A model generated the notes under the pieces. That model was not told the DNA's origin, did not search any database, and saw nothing but the letters and a program-made list of their open reading frames with translations. From Rhizobium sp. Leaf306 (lineage in GTDB: Bacteria; Pseudomonadota; Alphaproteobacteria; Rhizobiales; Rhizobiaceae), in contig NZ_LMNX01000002.1 in NCBI RefSeq assembly GCF_001423425.1, forward strand, positions 434,001-498,000: a stretch of 64,000 nt of DNA, given 5' to 3'. Every line of letters starts with the position of its first letter. The stretch's first letter is position 1. Positions 51,294 to 60,668 of the stretch are shown one piece after another. Position numbers and translations under genes: made by a program.

Positions 51294-52280
51294 TCAGTTG
51301 ACGGCCTGGATTTCTTCCAACAGGCTCTTCATCTTCGCGTCGGTCACGAACTTGTCGTAGACCGGCTTCATCGCGGCCGAGAACTCGTCCTTGTTGACGG
51401 TAATGACCTTGACGCCGCCGGCGCGGACCTTTTCTTCCGAAGACTTTTCGCGGGCAGCCCACAGTTCGCGCATCTTGACGACGCTGTCCTTCGCGGCCTG
51501 GCGGATGACCTTCTGGTCATCGGGCGTCAGCTTGTCCCAGGAGACTTTCGACATGACCAGAATTTCCGGGTTCATCGAATGCTGGGTCAGCGAATAGTTC
51601 TTGGCGACCTCGTAATGACGGGCCGATTCGTAGGACGGCCAGTTGTTTTCAGCACCGTCGACAACGCCGGTTTCCAGCGACGAGTAGACTTCGCCCATCG
51701 GCATCGGCGTCGGGTTGGCACCGAAGGCCTGCATCATCGCGATCCAGAGGTCGGACTGCTGGACGCGGATCTTCATGCCCTTGAGGTCGGCCAGTTTTTC
51801 GACCGGCTTCTTGGTGGTGTAGAAGGAGCGCGCGCCGCTGTCGTAGTAGGCCAGACCGATCAGGCCGTGTGGTTCGAAGGCGGCAAGGATCTTGTCGCCG
51901 ATCGGGCCGTCTACGACCTTGTGCATGTGGTCGGTCGAGCGGAACAGGAAGGGCAGGCCGAGAACGACCGTCTCGGGGATGAGGTTGTTGAACGGCGCGG
52001 CATTGACGCGGTTCATGTCGATGACGCCGAAACGGGTCTGCTCGATCGTGTCCTTCTCGCCGCCGAGAACCGAGTTGTTCATCACCTGCACGCCGATGCG
52101 GCCGCTGGTGCGTTCCTTGACGAGGTCGCCCATGTATTTGACTGCTTCGACAGTCGGATAGCCATCAGGATGGATATCGGCAGAGCGCAGGGTGATCTCC
52201 TGCGCGCGGACGCTTGTATGGGCCGTGGTGGTGGCCAGCGCCAGGCAAAATGCGAGCCCGAGGGCTTTCGTCAGTTTCAT
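51294..52280 (-). CDS. TRAP transporter substrate-binding protein (DctP family)
   Basis: A 328-residue periplasmic protein. Signal peptide at about 1-27 (ALGLAFCLALATTTAHTSVRAQ). The DctP fold is shown by ITLRSADIHPDGYPTVEAV, LPFLFRSTDHMHKVVDGPIG, the ligand-Arg region MKIRVQQSDLWIAMMQAFGA and VDGAENNWPSYESARHYEV. GGAGGAAGAC precedes the ATG. Belongs to the DctP group found with hexuronate/hexarate catabolism genes. Confidence 0.93.
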   Translation of the reverse strand: MKLTKALGLAFCLALATTTAHTSVRAQEITLRSADIHPDGYPTVEAVKYMGDLVKERTSGRIGVQVMNNSVLGGEKDTIEQTRFGVIDMNRVNAAPFNNLIPETVVLGLPFLFRSTDHMHKVVDGPIGDKILAAFEPHGLIGLAYYDSGARSFYTTKKPVEKLADLKGMKIRVQQSDLWIAMMQAFGANPTPMPMGEVYSSLETGVVDGAENNWPSYESARHYEVAKNYSLTQHSMNPEILVMSKVSWDKLTPDDQKVIRQAAKDSVVKMRELWAAREKSSEEKVRAGGVKVITVNKDEFSAAMKPVYDKFVTDAKMKSLLEEIQAVN

Positions 52281-52331
52281 GTCTTCCTCCTCCAAAAAGC
52301 CGTCGCCTCCACGCGCCGGCGGTGATTAAAT

Positions 52332-53213
52332 TTATTTGTTCGATGCACTCCAGTCCGGAAGGCCAAACAGCTGTTCCGGGTTCTTCACGAGCGCCAGCTC
52401 AAGCGCTTCTTCGTCCGCCAGCCAGCTTAGAACCGTGTCGGTCAACGCGACGTCGTCCGGATAGTCCTTCTGCTCGCGTGCAAGGTTGTGCGGCCAGTTG
52501 CTGCCCCAGACGATGCGTTCAGGCGCGTAGGCGGCGATATCGCGCGAGAAGGCCGCGACATCGGCATAATCAGGTGCGCCGGACTTCGAGGACTCGTAGA
52601 CGCCTGCAAACTTGAACCAGCATCTGCCGATATCCATCAGTCGCTTCAGCGCTGCGATTTCCGGGCCGTCAGGCGTTGCGCCTGAGAAGAACTTGCCGTG
52701 ATGGTCGAACACCCAGCGGCTCTTGAGTTTGGCAAGGCGTGGCTCATGCTCAAGGATATTGCTGCCGTCGAACTGGACTGCGAGCATCCAGCCGCGGGCG
52801 GCAGCCTTGGCGTCGAGTGCTTCGAGCGCCGAAAGGTCCACTGCACCGCCGGGCAGATCCATGATGCGCAGGCCGACGATACCGGCTTCGGCGAGTTGGT
52901 CGAGTTCGCCATCGGAGACATCACCCGCGACTGCAGCGACGCCACGGGCAACATCGCCCATTTCCTTCAGGCAGGCGACCAGGTTGGTGTTGTCGCGCTG
53001 GTGGGCATTGCCCTGCGTGATCACGACACGATCGATGCCGAGCCATGCCATGAACTGGCGATACTGCTCCGCATCGGGAAGTGTGCCGACCGGCAGGCCG
53101 GGGCCGCCGGGCTGCGATGGGAAACCCGGCAGATACATATGCATCTGCGAGTCGACCGCGCCTTTTGGCAGTTTCGTCTTGGGCGCGTCTCCGGAGAGCG
53201 GACGAACAAGCAT
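52332..53213 (-). CDS. gli: D-galactarolactone isomerase (amidohydrolase superfamily)
   Basis: A 293-residue protein of the COG3618 amidohydrolase group. The barrel starts LPKGAVDSQMHMYLPGFPSQ, where the canonical HxH metal pair is Gln-Met-His (Q-x-H), and includes RVVITQGNAHQRDN, VFDHHGKFF and IVWGSNWPHNLAR. In Agrobacterium the equivalent gene next to gci and kdgD encodes galactaro-delta-lactone isomerase, which turns the 1,5-lactone made by uronate dehydrogenase into the 1,4-lactone used by Gci. Same neighbours and order here. Start overlaps the gci stop (TGATG). Confidence 0.85.
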   Translation of the reverse strand: MLVRPLSGDAPKTKLPKGAVDSQMHMYLPGFPSQPGGPGLPVGTLPDAEQYRQFMAWLGIDRVVITQGNAHQRDNTNLVACLKEMGDVARGVAAVAGDVSDGELDQLAEAGIVGLRIMDLPGGAVDLSALEALDAKAAARGWMLAVQFDGSNILEHEPRLAKLKSRWVFDHHGKFFSGATPDGPEIAALKRLMDIGRCWFKFAGVYESSKSGAPDYADVAAFSRDIAAYAPERIVWGSNWPHNLAREQKDYPDDVALTDTVLSWLADEEALELALVKNPEQLFGLPDWSASNK

Positions 53214-54364
53214 CAGACCTCTCCCGACTTCGGTTCAGGCATTTTGAATTCCTTCAGCGCGTCGCGGTTGATCTCGATCCCGAGGCCTGGGCCATCGGGG
53301 ATCTGCACCACGCCTTGCCGATGTTCGATCGGCGTTTTGATCACCGCCTGGCGGAAAGGGTTGTCGGTGCGATCGAATTCGAGAATGGGTTCGATCGGAT
53401 TGACTCGAACCGGGCTCGGGATCATCGCGGCCATGAACTGCAGGGCGGCGGCGATATGGACGGCCGTGCCCCAGACATGGGGCACAACGCGGATACCATG
53501 AAGCGCCGCGAGATCGGCGACGCGCTTGGCCTCGGTAAACCCGCCGACGCCTGCAAGATCGGGCTGGAGAATGTCGACGGCGCGGGTTTCCACCGGCTCG
53601 CGCATGCCCCATCGGCTGTGCCAGGTTTCGCCGCCGGCAACCGGTATCGGCTGGCGGGCACGGACTTCGCGGTAGGCGGAGAGTTGTTCCGGCACGACGG
53701 GCTCTTCGAACCAGTCGATATCGTATTGTGCCGCCGCGTTGCCGAGTTTGACGGCTTCGATGGTGTCATAGCCGTGGTTGGCGTCGATCATCAGCCGCAT
53801 TTCGGGACCGGCTGCTTCCCGCACGGCGCGGATGACGCGAAGGTCTTCCTCGACGCCGAAGCCGATCTTGATCTTGGTCGCGTGGAAACCTTCGTCGCGG
53901 TAGCGGGCCACATCGCGGGCATTGTCTTCGACGCGGTCGACGCCGTCGCGCTTGAAGCTGCCGGTGGCATAGGCCTTGACGCTTTCGCGAAAACGGCCTC
54001 CGAGCAGGATCGAGATCGGCACGCCGAAATGCTTGCCCTTGATGTCCCAGAGCGCGATGTCGATGCCCGAGAGAGCAGTCACGGCAAGGCCGCGCTGGCC
54101 CTGGTCACGCAATGCGTTATAGAGCTTCGCCCAGATCTTTTCGGTTTCCAGCGGGTTTTCGCCGATCAGCCAGTTTGTATACGCCGCCACCACAGCTGCG
54201 TTGGGCCGGGCCGGGCCAAGGCATTCGCCCCAGCCGATGGTTCCGTCGTCGCACTCGATCTCGACCAGGATATGGGCGCGGCGGTCGAAGCGCATCGAGG
54301 CGCTTTCGAAGGCGACATCCAGCCTGTGTTCAAGAAGGTGGGTGCGGACCGAAGCGATCTTCAT
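53213..54364 (-). CDS. gci: D-galactarolactone cycloisomerase (enolase superfamily)
   Basis: A 383-residue enzyme of the mandelate racemase/muconate lactonising group. It opens D-galactaro-1,4-lactone to 3-deoxy-2-keto-hexarate. Catalytic KxK is in ATKIKIGFGVEEDL, metal ligands lie in LMIDANHGYD, WFEEPVVPEQ and AGGETWHSRWG, and the catalytic His in VVPHVWGTAVHIAAALQFMA. The sequence follows the characterised Agrobacterium Gci closely from the N-terminus (RTHLLEHRLD, RFDRRAHILVEIECDDGT) to GPGLGIEINRDALKEF. 4 bp after kdgD. Confidence 0.93.
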   Translation of the reverse strand: MKIASVRTHLLEHRLDVAFESASMRFDRRAHILVEIECDDGTIGWGECLGPARPNAAVVAAYTNWLIGENPLETEKIWAKLYNALRDQGQRGLAVTALSGIDIALWDIKGKHFGVPISILLGGRFRESVKAYATGSFKRDGVDRVEDNARDVARYRDEGFHATKIKIGFGVEEDLRVIRAVREAAGPEMRLMIDANHGYDTIEAVKLGNAAAQYDIDWFEEPVVPEQLSAYREVRARQPIPVAGGETWHSRWGMREPVETRAVDILQPDLAGVGGFTEAKRVADLAALHGIRVVPHVWGTAVHIAAALQFMAAMIPSPVRVNPIEPILEFDRTDNPFRQAVIKTPIEHRQGVVQIPDGPGLGIEINRDALKEFKMPEPKSGEV

Positions 54365-54368
54365 AGGT

Positions 54369-55280
<912 letters not shown>

Positions 55281-55312
55281 TTATCCTCTCAGTGTCTCCT
55301 CCAGACAATGTT

Positions 55313-55330
55313 GTCGTACATGTATGATGA
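55313..55330. promoter_or_regulatory. Candidate GntR/FadR operator upstream of kdgD
   Basis: GTCGTACATGTATGATGA, a near-palindrome centred on TACATGTA, between gntR and kdgD. It shares CATGTATGATGA with the operator at 31222-31239. Confidence 0.6.
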
Positions 55331-55345
55331 ATTTGTGTCAACACG

Positions 55346-56098
55346 TCATCTGACAGATTGGCGAACTTCGCGCAGGAGCGTCCGGTAGCGCAGTTGCGCG
55401 CCGCGCAGATGGCTGCGCATGGCCTGCCTTGCGCCTTCTTCGTCGCCTTCCGAAATTGCCACGACGATCGCGTCATGCTCCTTGTCGAGAAGGGCGATAT
55501 AGGCCGCCTGATCGGATTCGGAATCGTCCGGACGCAGGGCCGCACGGGGGATCAGCCGCTTGCCGATCATGGTCAGGAACTCGCGGAAACGTGGGTTGTT
55601 GGTCGCTTCTGCAATGGCGAGATGCAGTGCAAAATCCGCCTCGCTGGTCGGCTTGTCTGCCTCGAGACAGGCGCGGACGGCATGGTGGTGCTCGAAGATA
55701 CTCTCTTCCTGTGCCGGCGAGCGGCGCACCGCTGCAAGGCCTGCAGCCTCGACTTCGACGGCGGTTCTGAGCTCCAGGAGCTCGATCATCGAGGACACCT
55801 GAGCAAGATCGATATTGTTGAGCGAGAGCATCGTGGGCTGGTTGTTTTGCCGTGGTTCCAGCACAAAGACGCCGGCACCCTGGCGCGCTTCCACAAGACG
55901 GTCGGCGCGGAGTGCGGCGATCGCCTCGCGCACAACGGTGCGGCTGACGCCGTGGGTCTCCGTCAGCTGCGCTTCGCTTGGCAGCCGCGCACCGGCCGTG
56001 AACTGACCGGCGGCGATCGCCTGGCGCAATGTATCCGTCAGCTGAGACACCAGCGTTCCTGCACCCTTTGCCGGCTCCAGCCTCGTCTCTCCAGCCAT
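55346..56098 (-). CDS. FadR/GntR family regulator of the uronate genes
   Basis: A 250-residue regulator. The N-terminal winged helix is GARLPSEAQLTETHGVSRTV then VREAIAALRADRLVEARQG (about residues 40-78). The C-terminal FCD ligand domain shows metal-site His in FEHHHAVRACLEA, FALHLAIAEATNNPRF and KEHDAIVVAI-type block (HDAIVVAISEGDEEGARQAM). Located just upstream of kdgD on the same strand. FadR-type regulators of uronate genes are usually repressors released by a sugar acid; that is inferred. Confidence 0.9.
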   Translation of the reverse strand: MAGETRLEPAKGAGTLVSQLTDTLRQAIAAGQFTAGARLPSEAQLTETHGVSRTVVREAIAALRADRLVEARQGAGVFVLEPRQNNQPTMLSLNNIDLAQVSSMIELLELRTAVEVEAAGLAAVRRSPAQEESIFEHHHAVRACLEADKPTSEADFALHLAIAEATNNPRFREFLTMIGKRLIPRAALRPDDSESDQAAYIALLDKEHDAIVVAISEGDEEGARQAMRSHLRGAQLRYRTLLREVRQSVR

Positions 56099-56138
56099 GC
56101 GTCTCTCCTTGCGCTCTCGTTATCTGCTCCCGTTAACC

Positions 56139-56148
56139 TGTATGATAA
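56139..56148. promoter_or_regulatory. Operator-like half-site upstream of the gntR gene
   Basis: TGTATGATAA, 41 bp before the regulator ATG, matching the half-site TGTATGAT of the two fuller operators. Suggests autoregulation. Confidence 0.4.
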
Positions 56149-56253
56149 GTCGGCTTCGTTGTCACGGCTTTTGCTTATGGAGCCTTTGCGGCAGTTGAAA
56201 GCGGCCGCACTTGTCTCTAGGTTGCGGCATTGATTTCAGATGTCGGGTGATGA

Positions 56254-56856
56254 GTGCGCGAGAGAGTTCGGTGTATCGGTCTGTTGTGTGCTCTTAGTCT
56301 CTGGCCGGCGGCAGCCCAGGCGCAGTGGAAGCCGGTGGAGCAGGTGAAGACCTATCCGGTCAAAGGCACGTCCGGCATCGAGCTCTACTCCTCGATCGGC
56401 GAAAACGGCCCCAAGGTCGGCAGCCAGGTTCGGGCGATCGCCCATACGGATTTCAAGCTGACCTGGTCGCGCAAATACGAACCGCAGCAGGATGGCGCCT
56501 GCACGCTGGTTTCGGCGCGGCCCAACATCATCATCATCTACACGCTTCCGAAGCTGACTTCGAAACTGTCGCCAGCGCTTCAGCAGAAATGGGACGCGTT
56601 CACCGCAGGTGTGCGCCGGCACGAGCGGGTCCACGGCGCGATGATCGAGGATCTCGTGCGCCAGATCGAGGCGGCCAGTATCGGGCTTTCGGTGCCTAAC
56701 GATCCGAAATGCACCAAGGTACGGGCTGAACTCCAGAGCAAGATCGCCGTCATCTTTCCCGCCCATCAGCAACGCAACCGGGATTTCGACAAGGTAGAAC
56801 TCGGCGATGGCGGCAATGTGCAGCAGCTGATCCTCCAGCTCGTCAACGAGCGCTAG
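56254..56856 (+). CDS. DUF922 family putative secreted Zn-dependent protease
   Basis: A 200-residue protein with a signal peptide (LLCALSLWPAAAQAQ, cleavage near residue 24). The DUF922 domain contains RRHERVHGAMIEDL, an HExxH-type metal motif (H-E-R-V-H, about residues 122-126), plus TYPVKGTSGIELYSSIGENG. The family is annotated as zinc-protease-like from this motif; no substrate is known. Start is a GTG at 56254; no in-frame ATG lies before the signal sequence. Confidence 0.82.
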   Translation: MRERVRCIGLLCALSLWPAAAQAQWKPVEQVKTYPVKGTSGIELYSSIGENGPKVGSQVRAIAHTDFKLTWSRKYEPQQDGACTLVSARPNIIIIYTLPKLTSKLSPALQQKWDAFTAGVRRHERVHGAMIEDLVRQIEAASIGLSVPNDPKCTKVRAELQSKIAVIFPAHQQRNRDFDKVELGDGGNVQQLILQLVNER

Positions 56857-56887
56857 AGACAGGCGAATTTTTCAAAGGAAGCTTTCA

Positions 56888-58039
56888 ATGACGCAGGTTA
56901 TTTCCGCTGGTGATGTCGATGCCGAGGCTCTGATCGAAGAGCTGAAAGAGTGGGTGCGGATCGAGACACCCTCCGGCAATGCGGCGGCGGTGAACCGTCT
57001 GGTTGATCGCGTCGAAGCAATCGCGGAAAAGGCCGGGCTTTCCATCGAACGGCTGCCGGGCACGCTCGGGTTCGGCGATATTCTGGCGGTCCGATCACCC
57101 CGGCAGGCAGGGAGCAACGAGAGATCGGTTCTGGTGCTCGCTCATCTGGATACGGTCCATGCGATCGGCGTGATCGATAACCAGCTCCCACTTCGCCAGG
57201 ACGGCGACAAGCTCTACGGACCCGGCATCTACGACATGAAGTCCGGTGCGCTGATGGCGCTGGAGGCGTTGAAGATCGCGGTTGCAAAGGGCAGCAGAAT
57301 GCCGGTCGATCTCGTTTTCGTGCCGGATGAGGAGGTCGGAAGCTTTTCGTCGCGGGCCTTCATGGAGGAATGCGCACGCAGCGCCGGTTATACGCTGGTG
57401 GTGGAACCGGCGCGCGACGGCGGCAAGATCGTCATCGCCCGCAAGGGTGTGGCGATGTACGATATCGTCGTGCGTGGCCGGGCCTCGCATGCGGGCACAC
57501 GGCCACAGGACGGACGAAGCGCCGTGCGGGCGGCAGCAAGGCTTGTGCTCGATCTGGAGGCGCTGAACGACACGGAGCGGGGCATTACCGTCACGGTCGG
57601 CACAATCAGCGGCGGCACCGGCCGCAATACGGTGCCGGCGGAATGCCGCATGCAGGTGGATGTGCGCGTGCCCGACGATGCGGCCGCCACGGAAGTCACG
57701 GCGAAGATCGCCGCCATGCAGCCGGTCGATCCGGATATTACGTTTGAGATCAATGGACAGATGAACCGGCCGCCATTCGCGCAGTCGGATGCGGGGCGGA
57801 GACTGTTCGATAGCGCAGCGAAGGTCGCAACGGATCTGGGCATCGCGCTGGAGGGCGTCACGACCGGCGGCGGTTCCGACGGCAATTTCACCGCAGCGCT
57901 TGGCGTGCCCACGCTCGATGGCTTGGGCGCTGATGGCGCAGGAGCGCATACGTTCGAAGAGTATATTTTGCTGTCGAGCGTTGCGCCGCGGACGGCCCTC
58001 TTGGCCAACCTGATGATGTCGCTCGAGCCCGAAGCCTGA
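56888..58039 (+). CDS. M20 family carboxypeptidase (glutamate carboxypeptidase/CPG2-like)
   Basis: A 383-residue zinc peptidase. Metal-site blocks: VLVLAHLDTVHAIG, YGPGIYDMKSGALMALEALK, FVPDEEVGSFSSRAFM and LVVEPARDGGKIV. The dimerisation domain has RGRASHAGTRPQDGRSAVRA, and the C-terminal ligand is in DGAGAHTFEEYILL. Similar to carboxypeptidase G2 and related peptidases that remove C-terminal glutamate or cleave N-acyl amino acids. It has no clear signal peptide, so it is probably cytoplasmic. Confidence 0.9.
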   Translation: MTQVISAGDVDAEALIEELKEWVRIETPSGNAAAVNRLVDRVEAIAEKAGLSIERLPGTLGFGDILAVRSPRQAGSNERSVLVLAHLDTVHAIGVIDNQLPLRQDGDKLYGPGIYDMKSGALMALEALKIAVAKGSRMPVDLVFVPDEEVGSFSSRAFMEECARSAGYTLVVEPARDGGKIVIARKGVAMYDIVVRGRASHAGTRPQDGRSAVRAAARLVLDLEALNDTERGITVTVGTISGGTGRNTVPAECRMQVDVRVPDDAAATEVTAKIAAMQPVDPDITFEINGQMNRPPFAQSDAGRRLFDSAAKVATDLGIALEGVTTGGGSDGNFTAALGVPTLDGLGADGAGAHTFEEYILLSSVAPRTALLANLMMSLEPEA

Positions 58040-58152
58040 CGGGTGCCGCTTTGTGAACGGTGCGGCACCGGCCGCACCCATCACGGCATCTTTTCATCGT
58101 CCAGAAATTGCGTCCATATGGCTGATATCGAAGACCAATCGGGAATTCCGAC

Positions 58153-59709
58153 ATGACCAGCGGCCTGCACCACATCACCGCCATCACCCGCAAGATACAG
58201 GCGAATGTCGACTTCTACGTCGGCTTCCTCGGATTGCGGCTTGTGAAGCGGACCGCCGGTTTCGAGGATGCGCAGCAGTTGCATCTGTTTTACGGCGACG
58301 GTGCCGCATCGCCCGGATCGATCGTGACGTTTCTTGCCTGGGAGGACGGATCGCTCGGCCGGGTGGGGCATGGGGCGCCAAGCGAGATCAGCCTGGAGAT
58401 TTCGCCGGAAGCGATCGGCTTCTGGCTAACGAGGGCCCTCCAATATAACATCAAGCTATCCGGGCCGGCGCAGGAATTCGGCCAGCCCGTGCTGCGCCTA
58501 ACGGATCCGGACGGGATCATCGTCAAGCTCGTCGGCGTCGAGGAAACGGGACCCTGGGTCTGGTGGAAGGATGGTGGCATTGCCGAAGAAAACGCAGTCC
58601 GCAGGCTTTACGGCGCGACGATCCTTTCCGAGAAGCCTCAGGAGACCGCTGAATTCCTTGTGAGGCATATGGGGTTGGCTGTTGGAAGCCGGGAAGGCAA
58701 CATCCAGCGGCTGGTTTCGGATGCGCATGATATCGTCGATGTCCGCGACGCTTCAGGCTTTTGGACTGCAGCACCGGGGACGGGCGCGATCGATCATATC
58801 GCGTTTCGCGCCACCGATCGCGCGGCGGTCGAAGCGGTGCATGCAGAGCTTGCTGCTGCCGATTCGGGCGAGATGAACATCCACGACCGGCAGTATTTCC
58901 ATTCGCTTTACGTGCGCGAGCCGGGCGGCACGCTGATCGAACTCGCCTCGGACGGGCCGGGTTTTGCCACCGATGAACCGGTCGAGACGCTCGGAAGCCA
59001 GCTGTTCATTCCGAAGCATTTCAAGGCGGACCACGAGGCGCTGAAGGTGATGCTGCCGCAGTTCGGTCTGCCGGGCGAGGAACGCGTCATCTACCGCGAC
59101 CTGCCGTTCGTGCATCGGGTCCACATGCCTGACAACTGGGACGGCACGACGCTGGTGCTGATGCACGGCACCGGCGCCAACGAAACGGCGCTGCTGCCGC
59201 TCGGCCGAAAGGCGGCACCCAATGCGATGCTGATCGGTTTGCGCGGCCGCTCCGTGGACGAGGGCTATCCGCGGTTTTTCCGCAGGCTCAGTCAGACGAC
59301 GTTCGACCAGAAGGAGATAGCCTCGGAAGTGGAGGCTTTCGTCGGGTTCATCGAGGATATCGCTCCGGCCTATGGCGCGGATCCGGCGCGCACCGCGTTC
59401 CTCGGTTATTCCAACGGCGGCAACATGATCGGAGCGACGATGCAGCTTTACCCTGAGCTGATCCGCAAGGCAGTGCTGCTGCGCTCAATGAACGTGCTGG
59501 AAGACCGACCCGTCGTTGATCTTTCCGGGGCAGAGGTCCTGTCACTCAGCGCCATCAACGATTTTTACGGCCCACTTGCCGGCGAGATCGAGGACAGGCT
59601 ACGGACGGCCGGGGCCGACGTGACGGCCCGGGTACTCGATGCCAATCATGGCCTCGACGCGGAAGACGAGGTCATCGTGCACGAATGGCTCAAGGAGCGG
59701 ATTGGTTGA
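58153..59709 (+). CDS. Fused VOC dioxygenase-alpha/beta hydrolase (MhqO-MhqD type)
   Basis: A 518-residue two-domain protein. Residues about 1-305 are a ring-cleaving-dioxygenase-like VOC protein with two glyoxalase repeats (LHHITAITRKIQANVDFYVG, with metal His6 or His7; IDHIAFRATDRAAVEAVHAE; HSLYVREPGGTLIELASDGP). Residues about 325-518 are an alpha/beta hydrolase with LVLMHGTGANETALLPLGRK, nucleophile Ser in FLGYSNGGNMIGA, and His in DANHGLDAED. In Bacillus these are the separate quinone-stress proteins MhqO and MhqD; here one polypeptide holds both, implying consecutive steps in quinone or catechol detoxification. Confidence 0.88.
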   Translation: MTSGLHHITAITRKIQANVDFYVGFLGLRLVKRTAGFEDAQQLHLFYGDGAASPGSIVTFLAWEDGSLGRVGHGAPSEISLEISPEAIGFWLTRALQYNIKLSGPAQEFGQPVLRLTDPDGIIVKLVGVEETGPWVWWKDGGIAEENAVRRLYGATILSEKPQETAEFLVRHMGLAVGSREGNIQRLVSDAHDIVDVRDASGFWTAAPGTGAIDHIAFRATDRAAVEAVHAELAAADSGEMNIHDRQYFHSLYVREPGGTLIELASDGPGFATDEPVETLGSQLFIPKHFKADHEALKVMLPQFGLPGEERVIYRDLPFVHRVHMPDNWDGTTLVLMHGTGANETALLPLGRKAAPNAMLIGLRGRSVDEGYPRFFRRLSQTTFDQKEIASEVEAFVGFIEDIAPAYGADPARTAFLGYSNGGNMIGATMQLYPELIRKAVLLRSMNVLEDRPVVDLSGAEVLSLSAINDFYGPLAGEIEDRLRTAGADVTARVLDANHGLDAEDEVIVHEWLKERIG

Positions 59710-60668
59710 CAGGTAACGTGTTCACGACCGGAAACGACAAGCCGGTATTCTGTGCCGATATCGGCGGTTCGTTCATCAAGTTCGCGGTGTCGCCGAAGCC
59801 TGGCGTCATCGAGCCTCTGGAGCGGGTTCCAACACCCGCGTCCGACTGGGATGCGTTCGTGGCAGCGCTGTCTGACCTGATCGCGCGGCATGCCCATCTG
59901 GTTAAAGACAATGACTCGACGCCGCTGGCGTTGTCGATCACCGGGATCGTCGATCCCAAGACCGGCGTTTCGATTGCCGCCAACATTCCCTGCATCACAG
60001 GACGTCCCGTGGCGGCGGAACTTTCCGCGCGGCTCGGAAGGCCGGTCGTTGCGGCCAACGACGCCGATTGTCTGACGCTTGCCGAAGCCAGTGAAGGTGC
60101 CGGCAAGGGCCATGACGTCGTGTTCTGCGCCATCATCGGCACCGGGATCGGCGGTGGTCTGGCGATTGGTGGCAAGCTGGTGCGCGGTGCGGGCGGCGTG
60201 ACCGGCGAATGGGGCCACGGGCCGATCGTCAATACGACCGTCGAGATCGCCGGCGAGACGATCCACATTCCGCGCCTGGCCTGCGGTTGCGGCCAGTCCG
60301 GCTGTGCCGATACGGTCGGCGGCGCACGCGGGATAGAGCGTATCGACGGCCTGCTCCATGAGAGAGCCGAGACCAGTCACACGATCATTGAAGACTGGCA
60401 GGCCGGCGATGCGTTGGCGGAAAAGACGATCGCCGTCTGGCTGGAACTGATTGCCGATCCCCTGGCGCTCGCGGTCAACACGACAGGGGCGTCGGTCGTG
60501 CCCGTCGGAGGGGGACTGGCCTCCGTTTCGGCACTGATCGACCTGCTGGACGGAGCAGTGCGCAAACGCATCCTCAACCGGATAAGTCACCCATTGGTGA
60601 TCCCGGCGCTTCGGCAGGCGGATGGTGGGCTGGTCGGGGCAGCGGTGCTCGGCCGGCAGGAGGGCTGA
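59706..60668 (+). CDS. ROK family sugar kinase
   Basis: A 320-residue ROK protein. The ATP-binding N-terminus is VFCADIGGSFIKFAVSPK, the sugar site is VVAANDADCLTLAE with IGTGIGGGLAIGGKL, and the zinc motif is ACGCGQSGCAD. No N-terminal helix-turn-helix, so it is a kinase, not a repressor; N-acetylglucosamine, N-acetylmannosamine or glucose are the usual substrates. The start is taken as the TTG overlapping the upstream stop (TTGA) with AAGGAG before it; an ATG 21 bp upstream is the alternative. Confidence 0.85.
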   Translation: MTGNVFTTGNDKPVFCADIGGSFIKFAVSPKPGVIEPLERVPTPASDWDAFVAALSDLIARHAHLVKDNDSTPLALSITGIVDPKTGVSIAANIPCITGRPVAAELSARLGRPVVAANDADCLTLAEASEGAGKGHDVVFCAIIGTGIGGGLAIGGKLVRGAGGVTGEWGHGPIVNTTVEIAGETIHIPRLACGCGQSGCADTVGGARGIERIDGLLHERAETSHTIIEDWQAGDALAEKTIAVWLELIADPLALAVNTTGASVVPVGGGLASVSALIDLLDGAVRKRILNRISHPLVIPALRQADGGLVGAAVLGRQEG

